The notes under the pieces: generated by a model | Database searches by the model: none | What the model was told of the DNA's origin: nothing | What the model saw: only the letters and a program-made list of their open reading frames with translations | Source: Colocasia esculenta | Taxonomy: Eukaryota; Streptophyta; Magnoliopsida; Alismatales; Araceae | Assembly: GCA_014218235.1 (NCBI GenBank) | Contig: CM024763.1 | Location: 89,485,909-89,549,908, forward strand | Direction: 5' to 3' | DNA length: 64,000 bases | Made by a program: the position numbers and the translations under genes | Part shown: positions 31,323 to 42,918 of the stretch, piece by piece | Layout: each line of letters starts with the position of its first letter | How positions within the stretch are numbered: position 1 is the stretch's first letter

Positions 31323-34126
31323 ATCAATCCCCAAACCCCTCTCCTTTAAACCAAACTCCTTCTGCACCAGAAAGAGTTCTCTTGACTCTTTGCAAAGAGG
31401 AGAGAAACCCTAGCTTCTGTGAGAAAAACCTGAACTTGGCAAGCTTGAATCCGGCGACTGAAGGCTTCTTCCGGTGATCCACTGCTGCTAGGAGGGAGTC
31501 TGGACCTTGGGGAAGGCTTCCCCAACACTTGACTGAAGCTTGCATCGACTGAGAACCAGGAGGAAGGAACTTTTGGAGGCTTCTTGGGACTGCCCAAGGA
31601 GAGCTTCAACAACAACTTAGATCCCTTTGGAGGTTTTTAAAAAGGCAAGTACCCCATACATTTCGTCCATGTAGATGTCTAGTAGGGTTTTACTATTTTT
31701 ACAGATTTTAAATTGTGTCCTGGATCCTCCTTTTCACCCTGTATTTGAAGCTCGGTCTGTGCTCTTGCACAGACAGGAACTTGGCGTCAAGGCCTCTTGC
31801 CGCCAAGATCTCCAGTCTGCGTCCAGCGATCTTGCCATCCAACTCCTTGAACGGCTAGAGACTGCCGTTAAGTTCTTCAGGACAGAACAATGAGTTGTTC
31901 TTCCTGATATATGACTATTTTCGACGTGTTTTCGCAATGAGGATATAATATAACTTCTATATATTATGTATACTAGTTAATGTGGTGTGTGGGTGAATTA
32001 TTGTGCATTTTTTTGTGGATGGTAGAATTTATTAGCTTATTGGAATGCATGTGGAAGATATGGCTATGTATGTTCACCTACTATTCTCATGATCTGTGGA
32101 GAATTTGGGTGCCCTAAATTTTATAAACCATGCGTGTATGGGTCAGTCTGTGCCCTGCAATTACTGAATTTTTCCCATGCTCCTATGATTTACTGTAAAT
32201 TTCTGTTTTGGAAAATAGCAAACATGCGTAGGCTTGCAAAATTCATAGTAAATGGTGTGTTGTGCATTAAATCCGGGGGAAAATTTCTGAAATGATGTGT
32301 ATGTTGGGTTCAAGGCTGTGAACTGTTAAACCTGATGTTCGTGTTATGTTCCATGTTGAATTGAATTTTTAATAGCGTGAAAATGAATGTCTGAATTTCT
32401 GTAAATATCTGATAATTCAAAAAAATCTAGAAATTTGCATGTGAGGTTATAAACCTGTAATCAGAATGTGGTTAAATTTACAGACCATTGGGATAACCGT
32501 GGAATGCATTATGGAATTTCCATGCAAAAATATGTAACTAATGCATGCCATTATGAAAATGAGTTGAATTGTGTTTTCAACCTGATTACTATAAGTTACT
32601 GAATGTGTAATCTCTGTCATCTGTAGTATCATGCTAGGAAAACAGAGCCATGTGTGAATGAGAGAATGTAAAGGTGTGTGTGCGCCATGTGTAAAAATGT
32701 GTGTAAAAATCAGTATGTGTAATGTGTAAGACTGTGCCAAGTGTGATACTGGTTCCATAGAGGGCCGTGGAACCATACCATGGAAAAGTCCCCATGGGAA
32801 GGTTCATTGTGTTAAGATCCTAAGGGCATTAGGATGAAATTCTGGAGGTGGACAAGTACCACTGGTTAGGGTGGAGACTTGTTCTCCCGGTCTGCACAGT
32901 CCAAGAGTCGTCACTATATTGCCTAGGTGACGTCTATGTGTATGTGTTATGTGATGTGTCCTTCTAATGGTGGTTTGGACTATGTGTCACAGCACTGAAT
33001 TGAAAAATGTGAATGTGACTATGTGTAAATTGTGTAGTGTGAACATGTGTAAATGTGAAATGTGTAAAAAAGAGAACTATGTGAATGAGTAATTGTGTAA
33101 ACTTGAGAAAACATTTTGTTAAATCGTGAAATTGTGGCCCATGATATGTTAATGTGGAAGTGTGTTATAACAGCAACCTAAAGGTGTTTATAAGAATGTT
33201 TCATATGTGTAAAAATGCATAGAATGCATGCTAGGAACAATTCTTGCTTATGTGTAAACGTCTCCATGCTTAAGTGCTATCATGTTGTAGATTAATTGGG
33301 AATGTAGCTCTCATGTGATAGAATGTGAATTGCTAAATCCATGTTAAAACAGCAACCTTAAAGTGTATAAAATGATAATGTGCATGTGTAATAATGTGTA
33401 GAAACCATGATAGGAATGCTTCCTTTTATGTAGGCAAGAACCCCATGTTTGGTTGCTCCCATGTTATAGCCTCATTTGAAATGTAGCCTTCATGTGATTT
33501 CATGAGTAGAAAGCATGTGATAGGATGTTTATTTTAGAATGGCTTAAATCATGTACCATGTGTTTTAAAGTTTGTAGAATTATCATGATAGGTTGTCTTT
33601 ATCAACGTCCAAGCATGCTATATGTTTTGCTTTGCAAATTGGAATGGAAAACCTACTGTGATATATATGCATGTATGAGGTGTGTGATGTTATTTGTTGA
33701 GTCTTTTAGAATCACTCCTTGCTTCGGCGTACAGGTTTAGTTGGTGACGTCACACCGTTGGAGGAGACAGTGGAGAGTGACTCCGAGCTTGGCGAGTAAC
33801 TTGGAGGAGACATTGTGTGACTTTTGCTTTCATAGTATGTATTGAGGCATTGTAATAGAAACACTATGTAATTTGTGGACAACTATGTATTTGAGTTAGT
33901 ATTTCATTATGTGGACTTTAGTTATCTTTAAATTGTCATTTGAATCATGTATGTTAAATGTGGATGATGAAATGAAGACAGTAGTTCGTTTGCTTCCACT
34001 ACTCTGTGTTTATATTTATGAGCATCTCAATCGTATGTTATTGTTTGGGTAAATGCCCCACTGTGATAACGTTCACTATGCCGACGTGGGTTGGTATAAC
34101 CGTACCGTATAATGAGGGTCGTCACA
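31323..34126 (+). repeat. Element H: A-family LTR, first ~470 bp missing
   Basis: Matches the A LTR from about position 5870 to its end (GGGTCGTCACA at 34126). The promoter part is missing and no internal region follows. It keeps the GC donor AAAG|GCAAGTACC (31644), hairpins at 31755-31774 (GTCTGTGC/GCACAGAC), 31780-31807 and 31878-31906, and the AAAAGTCC hairpin (32770-32805). On the left it joins copia RT, on the right the middle of an F LTR, so at least one deletion occurred. No gene is seen. Confidence 0.87.
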
Positions 34127-34540
34127 TGAGGTCTCTTTGTGTTGTTGTGGTTTCATTGTGGGAGGTCCCTACTGAGCCAGTGACATGTTGAGGCTCACTC
34201 CCTTATAGTCTTTGCAGGGATTAGCCAGTTCCGTGCTGCTCGAGGAGGAGTCGTGGCAGACTTGTACCACCAACAGTAGAGTAGTTGAGTCGTTTGAGCT
34301 TGTGCTCCCTCGGGGTATGCTCCAAGTAGTTGTACTCTTTTAATTGGACATGTATAATTATAATGGGACTTTTGTACAATGTGGTTTACAGTTATATACA
34401 CTTGTACTTTCCTGTGTTATATACTGTACTTGTGGTCTTTTATATTCTTACTGGACATGTGTTAGTGATATCCCTTGCGAGACTTCGGTCCGATCGCGGG
34501 AGGCAGATTTGGATATGGACCCTTATTGGGTATGAATATA
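34127..34540 (+). repeat. Element F 5' LTR, last 414 bp
   Basis: Matches 38616-39028 with a few differences. Ends GAATATA before GTTGGTATCAGAGC. Confidence 0.85.
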
Positions 34541-36026
34541 GTTGGTATCAGAGCAAAGGTCCAGTTAGAATATGAAAAGACATAGAAGGTACAATGTCCC
34601 AATGCATGGATTAATGTCCACTGCTGGTAGTAAGTCTGCGGTTTTACGTGATTCAGAATGGTTTTCATGTAAGGTTTTTGTTATATGAATTGTGTGTTGG
34701 TTGGGCAGTTGTTGGTAGTAGCAGGAGCAGAGATGATTGGTAAGAAATACAGTTTATGGAAAGTGAAAGATTATGAAAAAGGTTGTGTGTAAACCTAGCA
34801 AATGTATAATGAGGAATAAAGCAGTATGCGATAAAGATAATTAAGTGTGTAATAGTGGTTGAGAACCTCAACAGAGGTGATCTTTGTGTTGAGATTTGTG
34901 CCAGTTGATACCAAGGAATAGTTTGGTGAACAGTGTGATTAGACTAGTAAGGAAAATTTGGGATAAATATATAAAGTGGATCAGTTCTAGATGAGAAAAT
35001 GATAGCAGAGGAGCAATAGTTGTGGCAGTCATATCACATCAGTGTGTGTGATTAGTATTGATTGCATCTGCGAGTTTCAGAATAAGAAGTTTTTATGAAT
35101 AGTGATGGTGTCAAGAAATTGTGATAATAGAGATGTGTATAAGAAAGTGCCGAGGTTGAGCAAAGAAAGAGATATGTCAGAGTTTGGCTAGGGTAGAACA
35201 TGAATGAAAAGAAGATTAGATGGTAATAAGAATTACAGTGAGAAAGATATATTGAGGAGAGTAGATCAAGAAACTCCAGTGTTTCAGGCCAGTGGCAATT
35301 GATGAAGCAGAAAAAAATAAAGAAATATGTGAAATGAGAATTGATTCCAGCTGGGATTTGAGAAATAGTGAAAGTGGAAAGCAAATAAAAGCAGAAATGG
35401 AAACAGAATTTATGAAAGATTGAGCCGAGTGGTCAGCATATTCAGAGTAGCGCAGCGGAAGTGTGGGGAGCTCATAACCCGCAAGTTTGCTTGTTTGTCA
35501 GAGATTTGCAGATTTTGGCACAAATGGGCAAGAGATTGAGAAATGAGTTAAAGAAATGAGAGCAGAACAACATGAAAAAGCAGGAAAGTCAGAAATGACA
35601 GTGAGTTCCCGTGAAAAGTTAGCAGTTGAGAGTATAAAGAAGAAGAAAGAAAGATAAAGTAGAGAATAGCAGACAATGGTAAACAGAAATGAAATGGCAC
35701 TGGAAAATTTGAGAAATTGAAAGAGATTATGACATGGTAAGGCACTACAGTGGAGCAGTGTTTAGTAAATGATTTGAGGAAGTAAAGCGGCCAGAAAGTA
35801 AAGGAAGAATGGATCGTACCAATTGGGTAGAGCAAGTATGAAAAGAATTTAAAGAGAAAGGAAAAGTGGAATGAGCACAGAGATAAGCAGATTGAAATGG
35901 TTTGAAAGGCAAGTGCAGGGAAAATGTATCCTACTTGTTATGTTTATGGCTTTGTTTTTTTTTTTGGTGTTAGTCTGCCTTGCCGTGGTTTTGTCCTGAA
36001 TGTCGAGGATGACATTTCTTTTTAGG
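34541..36026 (+). other. Element F interior, purine-rich, non-coding
   Basis: The primer site TGGTATCAGAGC is at 34543-34554. The rest is strikingly A/G-rich on the + strand (GAAATGAGA-like runs), so long frames on the - strand are compositional artefacts. A TCGAGGATGACATTTC motif near 36003 resembles the usual end of a gypsy interior (compare TCGAGGACGAAATTTC in D). No domain is recognisable. Confidence 0.72.
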
Positions 36027-39000
36027 TGTTAGTAACGTTACACTACGGTCATTCAGATCCGTGTTTATCGGGTTTGTGTGTGGTGCTCTTGACCAAGAGA
36101 AGGTCAATGGGCTGTTTGTGTGGTTTCTGTGCATAGGGTGAGCAGTGTGGGCCGGTTATGCCAGCCCATTTGCACTGCTGGTTCACTGTTTGGAATCGCA
36201 GCAGAGGTAGGCGATGCGATTTGAACGTGTCGTACATGCCGGATGCGATTCCAGGAACCCCCTCTGTGACACATGGCATGGGTTTCTATTTGGTGTCGGA
36301 CAGAGGGGATGCATTTAAGGAAGTTAAATGCGGCGTTTGTCCCAGATGCGATTTGCAAAAGTGTGATAAAAGCTTCGTTCCGGCCAGACAGAGCAGAGGA
36401 GGCTCTGTCTGGCACAGGGGAGGAGTTGTTGTGGCTTCTCTAGCGATTTCCGATGAGTTTCAGCTTCGAATGGCTCGTGCGGCACGGGAACCATGCGAGG
36501 ACGATGCTCGAAGTGTGGGCGTGCCGTCGGCGAGGAGGCTTTGGGGCATTCTTCGACGTCTTCTTCCTATAGGGAGACTTCCTACCTTTGCTTTACTGTT
36601 TAAATGCATGAATGGATTGGGGATTAAGGGATGGACCATGTGTGGGTGGTTTGCCTCGCTGGGTTTATCCTATTTACAGTTTTAATGGATAGAACGATGA
36701 ATTGTTGTGGGTTTTTCTGCGGGGGGAAGAGGTGGGTTTGGCCTGTGAGCTGAACTCACAGTCCTTGTGGAAACGCTGCCAGGACAACCGACACGTTTTG
36801 GGTTTTGTCCGTCATGTTAAGGCGGCGTTGTGGTCACGTCTGGTTAACCCGATGTGTTTATATGGAGACGTGTCTGTGTTGTTAGACGCGACTATGTGTT
36901 GACCGTTAGTTTGACCGATTTGGGTCTAGTGGCGTCGTGTCAAGACGATGTAACTTACTCACGTCATTAAGGCCTGTCGCGACAGTATTTTGAGTAGCGT
37001 CGTATAGGGCCGACGCGATTGGATCGCGGTGCTTGGCCCTGTCGCGACAAGGTTTAGATTGACATCCGGACAGGTCGACACGATTTAAGAGGCGTCGCCT
37101 GTGTTCGACGCAGTTTAGTTTTCAAGGGGAATGTTGGGTGTTGGGCAGTGAAGGTCTTGTGTAGACCTAGCCCGTGTTTGTGGTTATTCTTTAAAGATTA
37201 TTGTAATGTTTAATGTGTTAAGTGGTGTGTGTTGCCATAGAGGTCAGGGGGTGACTAATGATAGGCAAGGTTGTGTTCCGATATTGATATGGTATGTTTA
37301 TGATTTGTGTTAAGTATGTTAATGTATTAAGATAGGTGTTTAATGGTTAATATGTATAAGTCTAATGTGTGGTCTTGGCGGTCATGTGATGACCCCATTA
37401 ATGAACGGTTGTGTGTAGGGTGGCTTGAGGGTCACAAGGTGACCGATGATAAACCATTCCTTACAATTGTGTACCGTGGGTTGTACATAAAGGTCTTATA
37501 AGTATGAATACCGTGGTTTGTGTGCTTACCGAGTTTGGTGGTCCAGCGCCTATTCCGAAATACCTCCCTAGTCGGTTACCCTAGCACCGGGTTCTTAGGC
37601 TTGTCCCAGTACGGAAGTACCATCGAGGTTTGTGTCAGCTTACTGGACACCCTCACTCCTGTGTTTGAGTTGTACGTCTGGTTGAGAGAAAGATGATAGG
37701 GGACAACGGCTTGTGTTTGTGGGTGTGCGGCCATTTGTAGCACGCTCGTGGTTGAGGGACGGACACCAGTAGACGTACTGGTCCTCAGCTAGTCCTGTTC
37801 CAGTGCCTCACTTTAGGGTTCTCGACCAGAGCCCCTAAAGGTGTCAGGCTTAGGCCTGCGGGGTGTGTGACATGCAGCTTGTGGTGGTTAGTTAGTCTCC
37901 ACTGTTCTTGGCTTGTTGTTGTGGAGCGACAGTTGGACCTTCCGTCCGTGACTGCAAGACTAAGAGGTGGTTCTTATGCTGTGTTGTTCGGGTTGGATAC
38001 TGGCGTCATGAACCAATAGTCCGTTCCTGAGTGGTGGCGTCGTTTCCGTACTGACTCGTGTTTGGCCACTGGTTGTGGCTTGTGTGTGAATTGCTGGTTA
38101 AGGTTATAATCGTGAACCGTTAACCATTGTGGTGTGCCCTGGAGGTGGCACGATTCTGTGGTTTAGCGTTGTACCTCGTGGTAGCAAGTACATGTACCCT
38201 TCGAGGGTAGTGTTGTGTTGTAATACGTGAGTCCCAACCTCAGTTGTTGTTGAGGTGAGACCGTGCGTACTGTGAAGGTCTTGTGGTATGACTCTCCATG
38301 TGTTGTGTGTTATTTATATTCGTACCGTGTATTTCTAGTTATGGTTTGGTATGTGGGTGTTGGCTGGTCGTTGCCAAACCCGATGCTTTGTGCGGCTGGT
38401 TTGCCTGTGAGACTATGGCCTAGGCAGTGATTTGCCGGTGAGGCTTATGGTCAAGGTGGTTTGGTTGTAGGGCAGACTAGCTGTGTTAATCTAGTCCTGT
38501 GCTTCCCTTTACTTTCTGAGGATCGGGTTGTGTTTTTGATTAGTTGTGGTTTAACATGCTTGTGTGTGCATGTTATACTTCGGTTGCTGGTGTTGCCACT
38601 GAGACCCTTTGGGGTTGAGGTCTCTTTGTGTTGTTGTGGTTTCGTTGTGGGAGGTCCCTACTGAGCCAGTGATGTGTTGAGGCTCACTCCCTTACAGTCT
38701 TTGCAGGGATTAGCCGGGTTCGTGCGGCTCGAGGAGGAGTCGTGGCAGACTTGTACCACCAGTAGTAGAGTAGTTGAGTCGTTTGAGCTTGTGCTCCCTC
38801 GGGGTATGCCCCAGGTAGTTGTACTCTTTTAATTGGACATGTATAATTATAATGGGAATTTTGCACAATGTGGTTTACAGTTATATACACTTGTACTTTC
38901 CTGTATTATATACTGTACTTGTGGTCTTTTATATTCTTACTGGACACATGTTAGTGATATCCCTTGCGAGACTTCGGTCCGATCGCGAGAGGCGGATCTG

Positions 39001-39028
39001 GATATGGACCCTTATTGGGTATAAATAT
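36027..39028 (+). repeat. Element F 3' LTR (about 3.0 kb)
   Basis: Starts near TGTTAGTAACG and ends near GGGTATAAATAT. The exact end is uncertain by about 14 bp because CCAGGGCCGTTACA follows. A CG-dense segment with GTCGCGACA lies at 36940-37100. A 175-codon frame at 36158-36685 has no recognisable domain. Confidence 0.75.
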
Positions 39029-39330
39029 CCAGGGCCGTTACAGAGTCACATCTAAATCATCCACTATGGTGGCATTTGCAATGTCAAGGGAATCTTCATG
39101 CTACATGATTTTGTTTTTCCTAGAACCAAAAATCTTCATTGTCCATCCAAATTTCTTGGGTGGTCCTCCCTATGAAGTATCATTCTTCCTTCTTTGTTTT
39201 GAACCGTTTGGCCAACCAACAGATGCCTGTGAGAATAGTATGTCATTAAAAGTAACACAAACAAATAAAAATGTATGAGGTATTACAAATTAACCTATAT
39301 CACCTGGGTCTAAGATGAACCATGACAGTT
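39029..39330 (-). pseudogene. Possible last exon of the hAT relic
   Basis: On the - strand an acceptor-like TATTCTCACAG near 39228 is followed by a short frame (ASVGWPNGSKQRRKND) with stops. If solo LTR I is removed, this joins 41970 and so may be the 3' end of the hAT gene. I do not recognise the domain. Confidence 0.35.
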
Positions 39331-41969
39331 TGTAAGGCCCTCAATTTTTGTGCATTTGTGACAGTTTTGATGTTTTATTGCTCTGCCCAAAATTTCTTCT
39401 TAACATCAACATCCCTTGATGTTAAGGACTAGTTGACGACAACATTTGTGTCGTTGACTGTGTGGCTTGAGGATCTAGACGTCAACATCGTTTGACATTT
39501 TTTTCCTATTGACGGTAGCGATGTGGCCGTTTACTTCTCTGGCTATGTTTGGGATTCCAGATCTGAAACTGTCCCTATTTCTCTAGAGATGGATTAGGAA
39601 TCCCCCCACCCCCAACGGTTAGGACTCTTATGACCTAGGATTCCCTCGACCCAATTGCCTATATAACCAAGTCATCTCTGCAAAGATAGGACTTTGGCTC
39701 AGAAAGGTTTTCTAGGTTTTGGGGAGAGAAAAGAGAGGGTTTGAGAAGGTCGATCCGGTGTTCTGAAGGCTTTACCAGTGATCTTCTGCAAAGGGGAGAC
39801 TCTACTGAAGGTGGAGAAGCTCTCCTAGCGACAGGGGATCGACTGCAAAAGTGTGGAGGTCGAATCAAAGCGTAGAACATCACTTCTTTGGCTTGGCCGA
39901 GGAGGGCTTCATCGCCAAAATTCGATCTTCAGGGGTTTTTAGAGAGGCAAGTGACTTAGGGGTTTCATCCCTAGACTTATCACCTAGAGTTTAGAAATTT
40001 TTCCAGATTTTTAACTCATGTCCTGGACCCCCAAATTCCTTATTTTTCTGTGTTCGGTCTGCACCTTCTGCAGACAAGAGGTTGACAAAAACCTTCTTCC
40101 TGCCAAGTTCTTGAGTTAAAGGCAATCGATTGTGCCGTTAACCCACCCTGACAGCAAGCCCCTTGCCGTCAAGTTCATCTGATTTTACAGAATAGTGATT
40201 TTAACCTATGTGATGTGATTTTTCGAGAGTTTTTGAATGTATGCATATGTTATAGAATTTTCGTCTGGTCGGGTATATTTAGTAGATCAAACCATGAAGT
40301 TCTGATAATTTCTTGAGTATAATTGTAATATATATTTTCTGTTAAAAGTAAAGAAACATGATAAGGTCATATTTAAATTCAGATTAAATAGGTAGGATGT
40401 GTAATATTGTTATAGAAAATTTCCATGAACTTAGGGTTACTAGATACATGTTTTAAGATTGTTAGAACCATTTGTTCACTGTCTACCATGTTTAATTTAA
40501 TTATCTTATTAAATTGCATGAGATCTCTGTTAAATATAAAAATAGATATATTGTCATGAAAATTTTGAAAAATTAACCATCTGATACATTTCATGCGTGG
40601 AGTTTATGGTTAAAATTTGAATCTGATCTAACATCTGTAAGTACTATTTTCAATTATAAAGGCATTAAAAGCCATATTAAGCATGATTAATCAAAAATGA
40701 TATTTTCTGTGATTAGTATCATGTTTAGGTGTTGTTAAACATGTTGTAATATTGTTAGACAGTCATGATAAGTTCTATAACTTGACATACATGTGTTTGG
40801 ATTAAAAGCATGTGAATGGACCATTAAGTGCATGTAAAATGATGCTAAATATGTGATTAATTTAAAATAATGTGATTAAGTGAATGATTGTGCCGAAATT
40901 GACACTACTACCATAGAAGGCTATGGAGCCATACTGTAGAAAAGTCCCTACGAGAAGGATCAATGTGTATGTGATATCCTATGGGCATCAGGATGAAATC
41001 TAGAGGTGGACAAGTACCGCTGGTTAGGGTGGAGAGGGCTTCTCTCGGTTCTGCACAGTTACCAAGATTCATCACTATAATGCCTAGGTGACAGGTATGT
41101 GTTATGTGTGTCCTTCTTTATGGTGGTTCGGACTATGTGTCACGGCAAAATAATGTGTAAAGATGTGAACTATGTGTGAATGTGCAAAGTGATCATGTGA
41201 AAATGATGTGTTAATGTGTTACAATGTGGAATAATGTGAAACCATGTGATCATGTTATATTTATGTCAAAACAGCAATAAAAATGTGTGAACATGTGTTA
41301 TAAAAGTATGTGAAAAGTGTTAGACATCATGTAAGATTTGCTAGTAAACATGTGTTTAAGTCCATGATCAAGTTAATTGGAAATATGTTATGAATGAGTT
41401 ACCATTGATATCATGATTTAAGTTCAGCCATGTGTAGATAGCATGCTATGGAATATTCATTGTATTTGTTTAATATGACATGAACTATGTGGTAAAAATT
41501 CTCTTATGATAAATTGAGTAGCATGAATGTGATATGTGTAAGGATGTGCCAATAGGTTGCTTGCTAAGTCTTTTTTGAAGACTCATTCTTGCTTTAACAT
41601 ACAGGTGAGACATGTGTTCTTGAGATAGAGGAGGAGATAGTGAGGAGCGACTCCGAGCGAGAGGAGTAGCGGTGCTATTGGAGGACTATCTTTTTAGCTT
41701 GTACTTTCTATTTGCTAGTATGTGAACAATGTTATAATATGGACTTGTTTAATTATGGACTTTGTTTATTTACATTGTTACTATATAGACTGTGGGATGT
41801 GTGTAATGATGATGGAATAAGAATTTCTTTCATTTCCGCTGTACTTTCCTTTGTTATTTATGTACATCTCTACCTATTGTGTTGTGTTGGGTACATGTCC
41901 CACTGTGACGGCACATTTTATATCGACATGGATTGGTATAATTGTACCGGTATAAATATGGTCGTTACA
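39331..41969 (+). repeat. Solo LTR I, A-related family (2639 bp)
   Basis: Runs TGTAAGGCCCTC to GGTCGTTACA without an adjoining interior. Flanks are cagtt on the left and cagtg on the right, a 5-bp duplication with one change. It keeps an MSA-like motif (39611-39620), a TATA box (39660-39666), donor GAG|GCAAGTGAC (39957), hairpin GTCTGCA/TGCAGAC near 40057-40075 and the AAAAGTCC hairpin (40926-40961). Formed by recombination between the two LTRs of a full element. No gene is seen. Confidence 0.85.
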
Positions 41970-42918
41970 CAGTGTGTAAAAGATGACTTAGACAAAGATG
42001 GAGGTTGAGGAGGGGGACCCCTAGGCTGAGAAGAAGGGGGAGCTCCTGACTGAGACTGGGGGGAGCTCTAGGCTGAATCAACATATCTAGATCTATTGTG
42101 TCTATCTCGTAGTGAATTCGGGTAGTCGGCTCTCTCTCGGCTCTAGTAAGACTACCTATTTAGATATCATCGTCTAAGTCAACTTTAGAATCTAAATGAT
42201 GAGTCTGTGTCATAGGTGTATCTTCGGCAGCCCTGACATCTCCACTTGCCTGCATCCTCTCAATAAAGAAGTCAAGAATGTGTTCGGCCAAGGTGGATCT
42301 CGTGTTTCGTCGGCCTCCTCATCAAGCTCCATCTTCCCCCATTCTGTAGTAGACCTAGAGACCCATGACACTATCGGATCTTCGTCATCCCTAAGGTAAG
42401 ACATGTCTGTGGGATCATAATCTCCCTCCTCATTTTTGGCATCCATCTGCACATATTTCAATATAAGCCTCATATTATAGTGCACGTACACTAAGTTGTC
42501 TAATCTTCTGTGACTTAATTGGTTTCTCAACTTTGTATGAATTAGAGCAAATGTACTCCAATTCCTCTCACAAACACTAGAAGATGAAGTGTCTATAATA
42601 AAACTCTAATTGCAATATCTCTAAGTGTCGGTGCACTTCTCCCATAACTAAGCCACCACTCTCCTGCCGCAAGGAAAGACAAGAATTAGTTACAACTTTT
42701 TCCATACATTCTTGGCCTCTCATACGTAAATTGTATATACCTATATCAAGCTTTTGTCAGGATGTAATCGTTGAAGCGTCACCAAAGGAGCCAATTCCTT
42801 CCTGAAAAAATTCTAGATCTCTTGTTGTGGGAGGTTGTACATACTTTCCAAGATTCTGGATCTCTTGCACCATTGGTTTGTAGCATGGACTATTGGCTAC
42901 ATTAAAGCTAATTTTGAA

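Larger units (their letters stand above)
34127..39028 (+). mobile_element. Element F: non-coding LTR element
   Basis: The last 414 bp of a 5' LTR (34127-34540), a primer site, a 1.5-kb interior and a 3' LTR of about 3 kb (36027-39028). 34127-34540 matches 38616-39028 closely. The interior encodes no gag or pol. The rest of the 5' LTR is missing where H joins. A non-autonomous element of LARD type is the likeliest reading. Confidence 0.8.

Noticed and set aside
35052..35835. Minus-strand hydrophobic frames in the F interior
   Set aside because: A purine-rich + strand gives Phe/Leu/Ser-rich stop-poor translation on the other strand; no homology seen.
36158..36685. 175-codon open frame in the F 3' LTR
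   Set aside because: Lies wholly within LTR sequence in a CG-rich stretch and shows no domain or codon pattern that I recognise.
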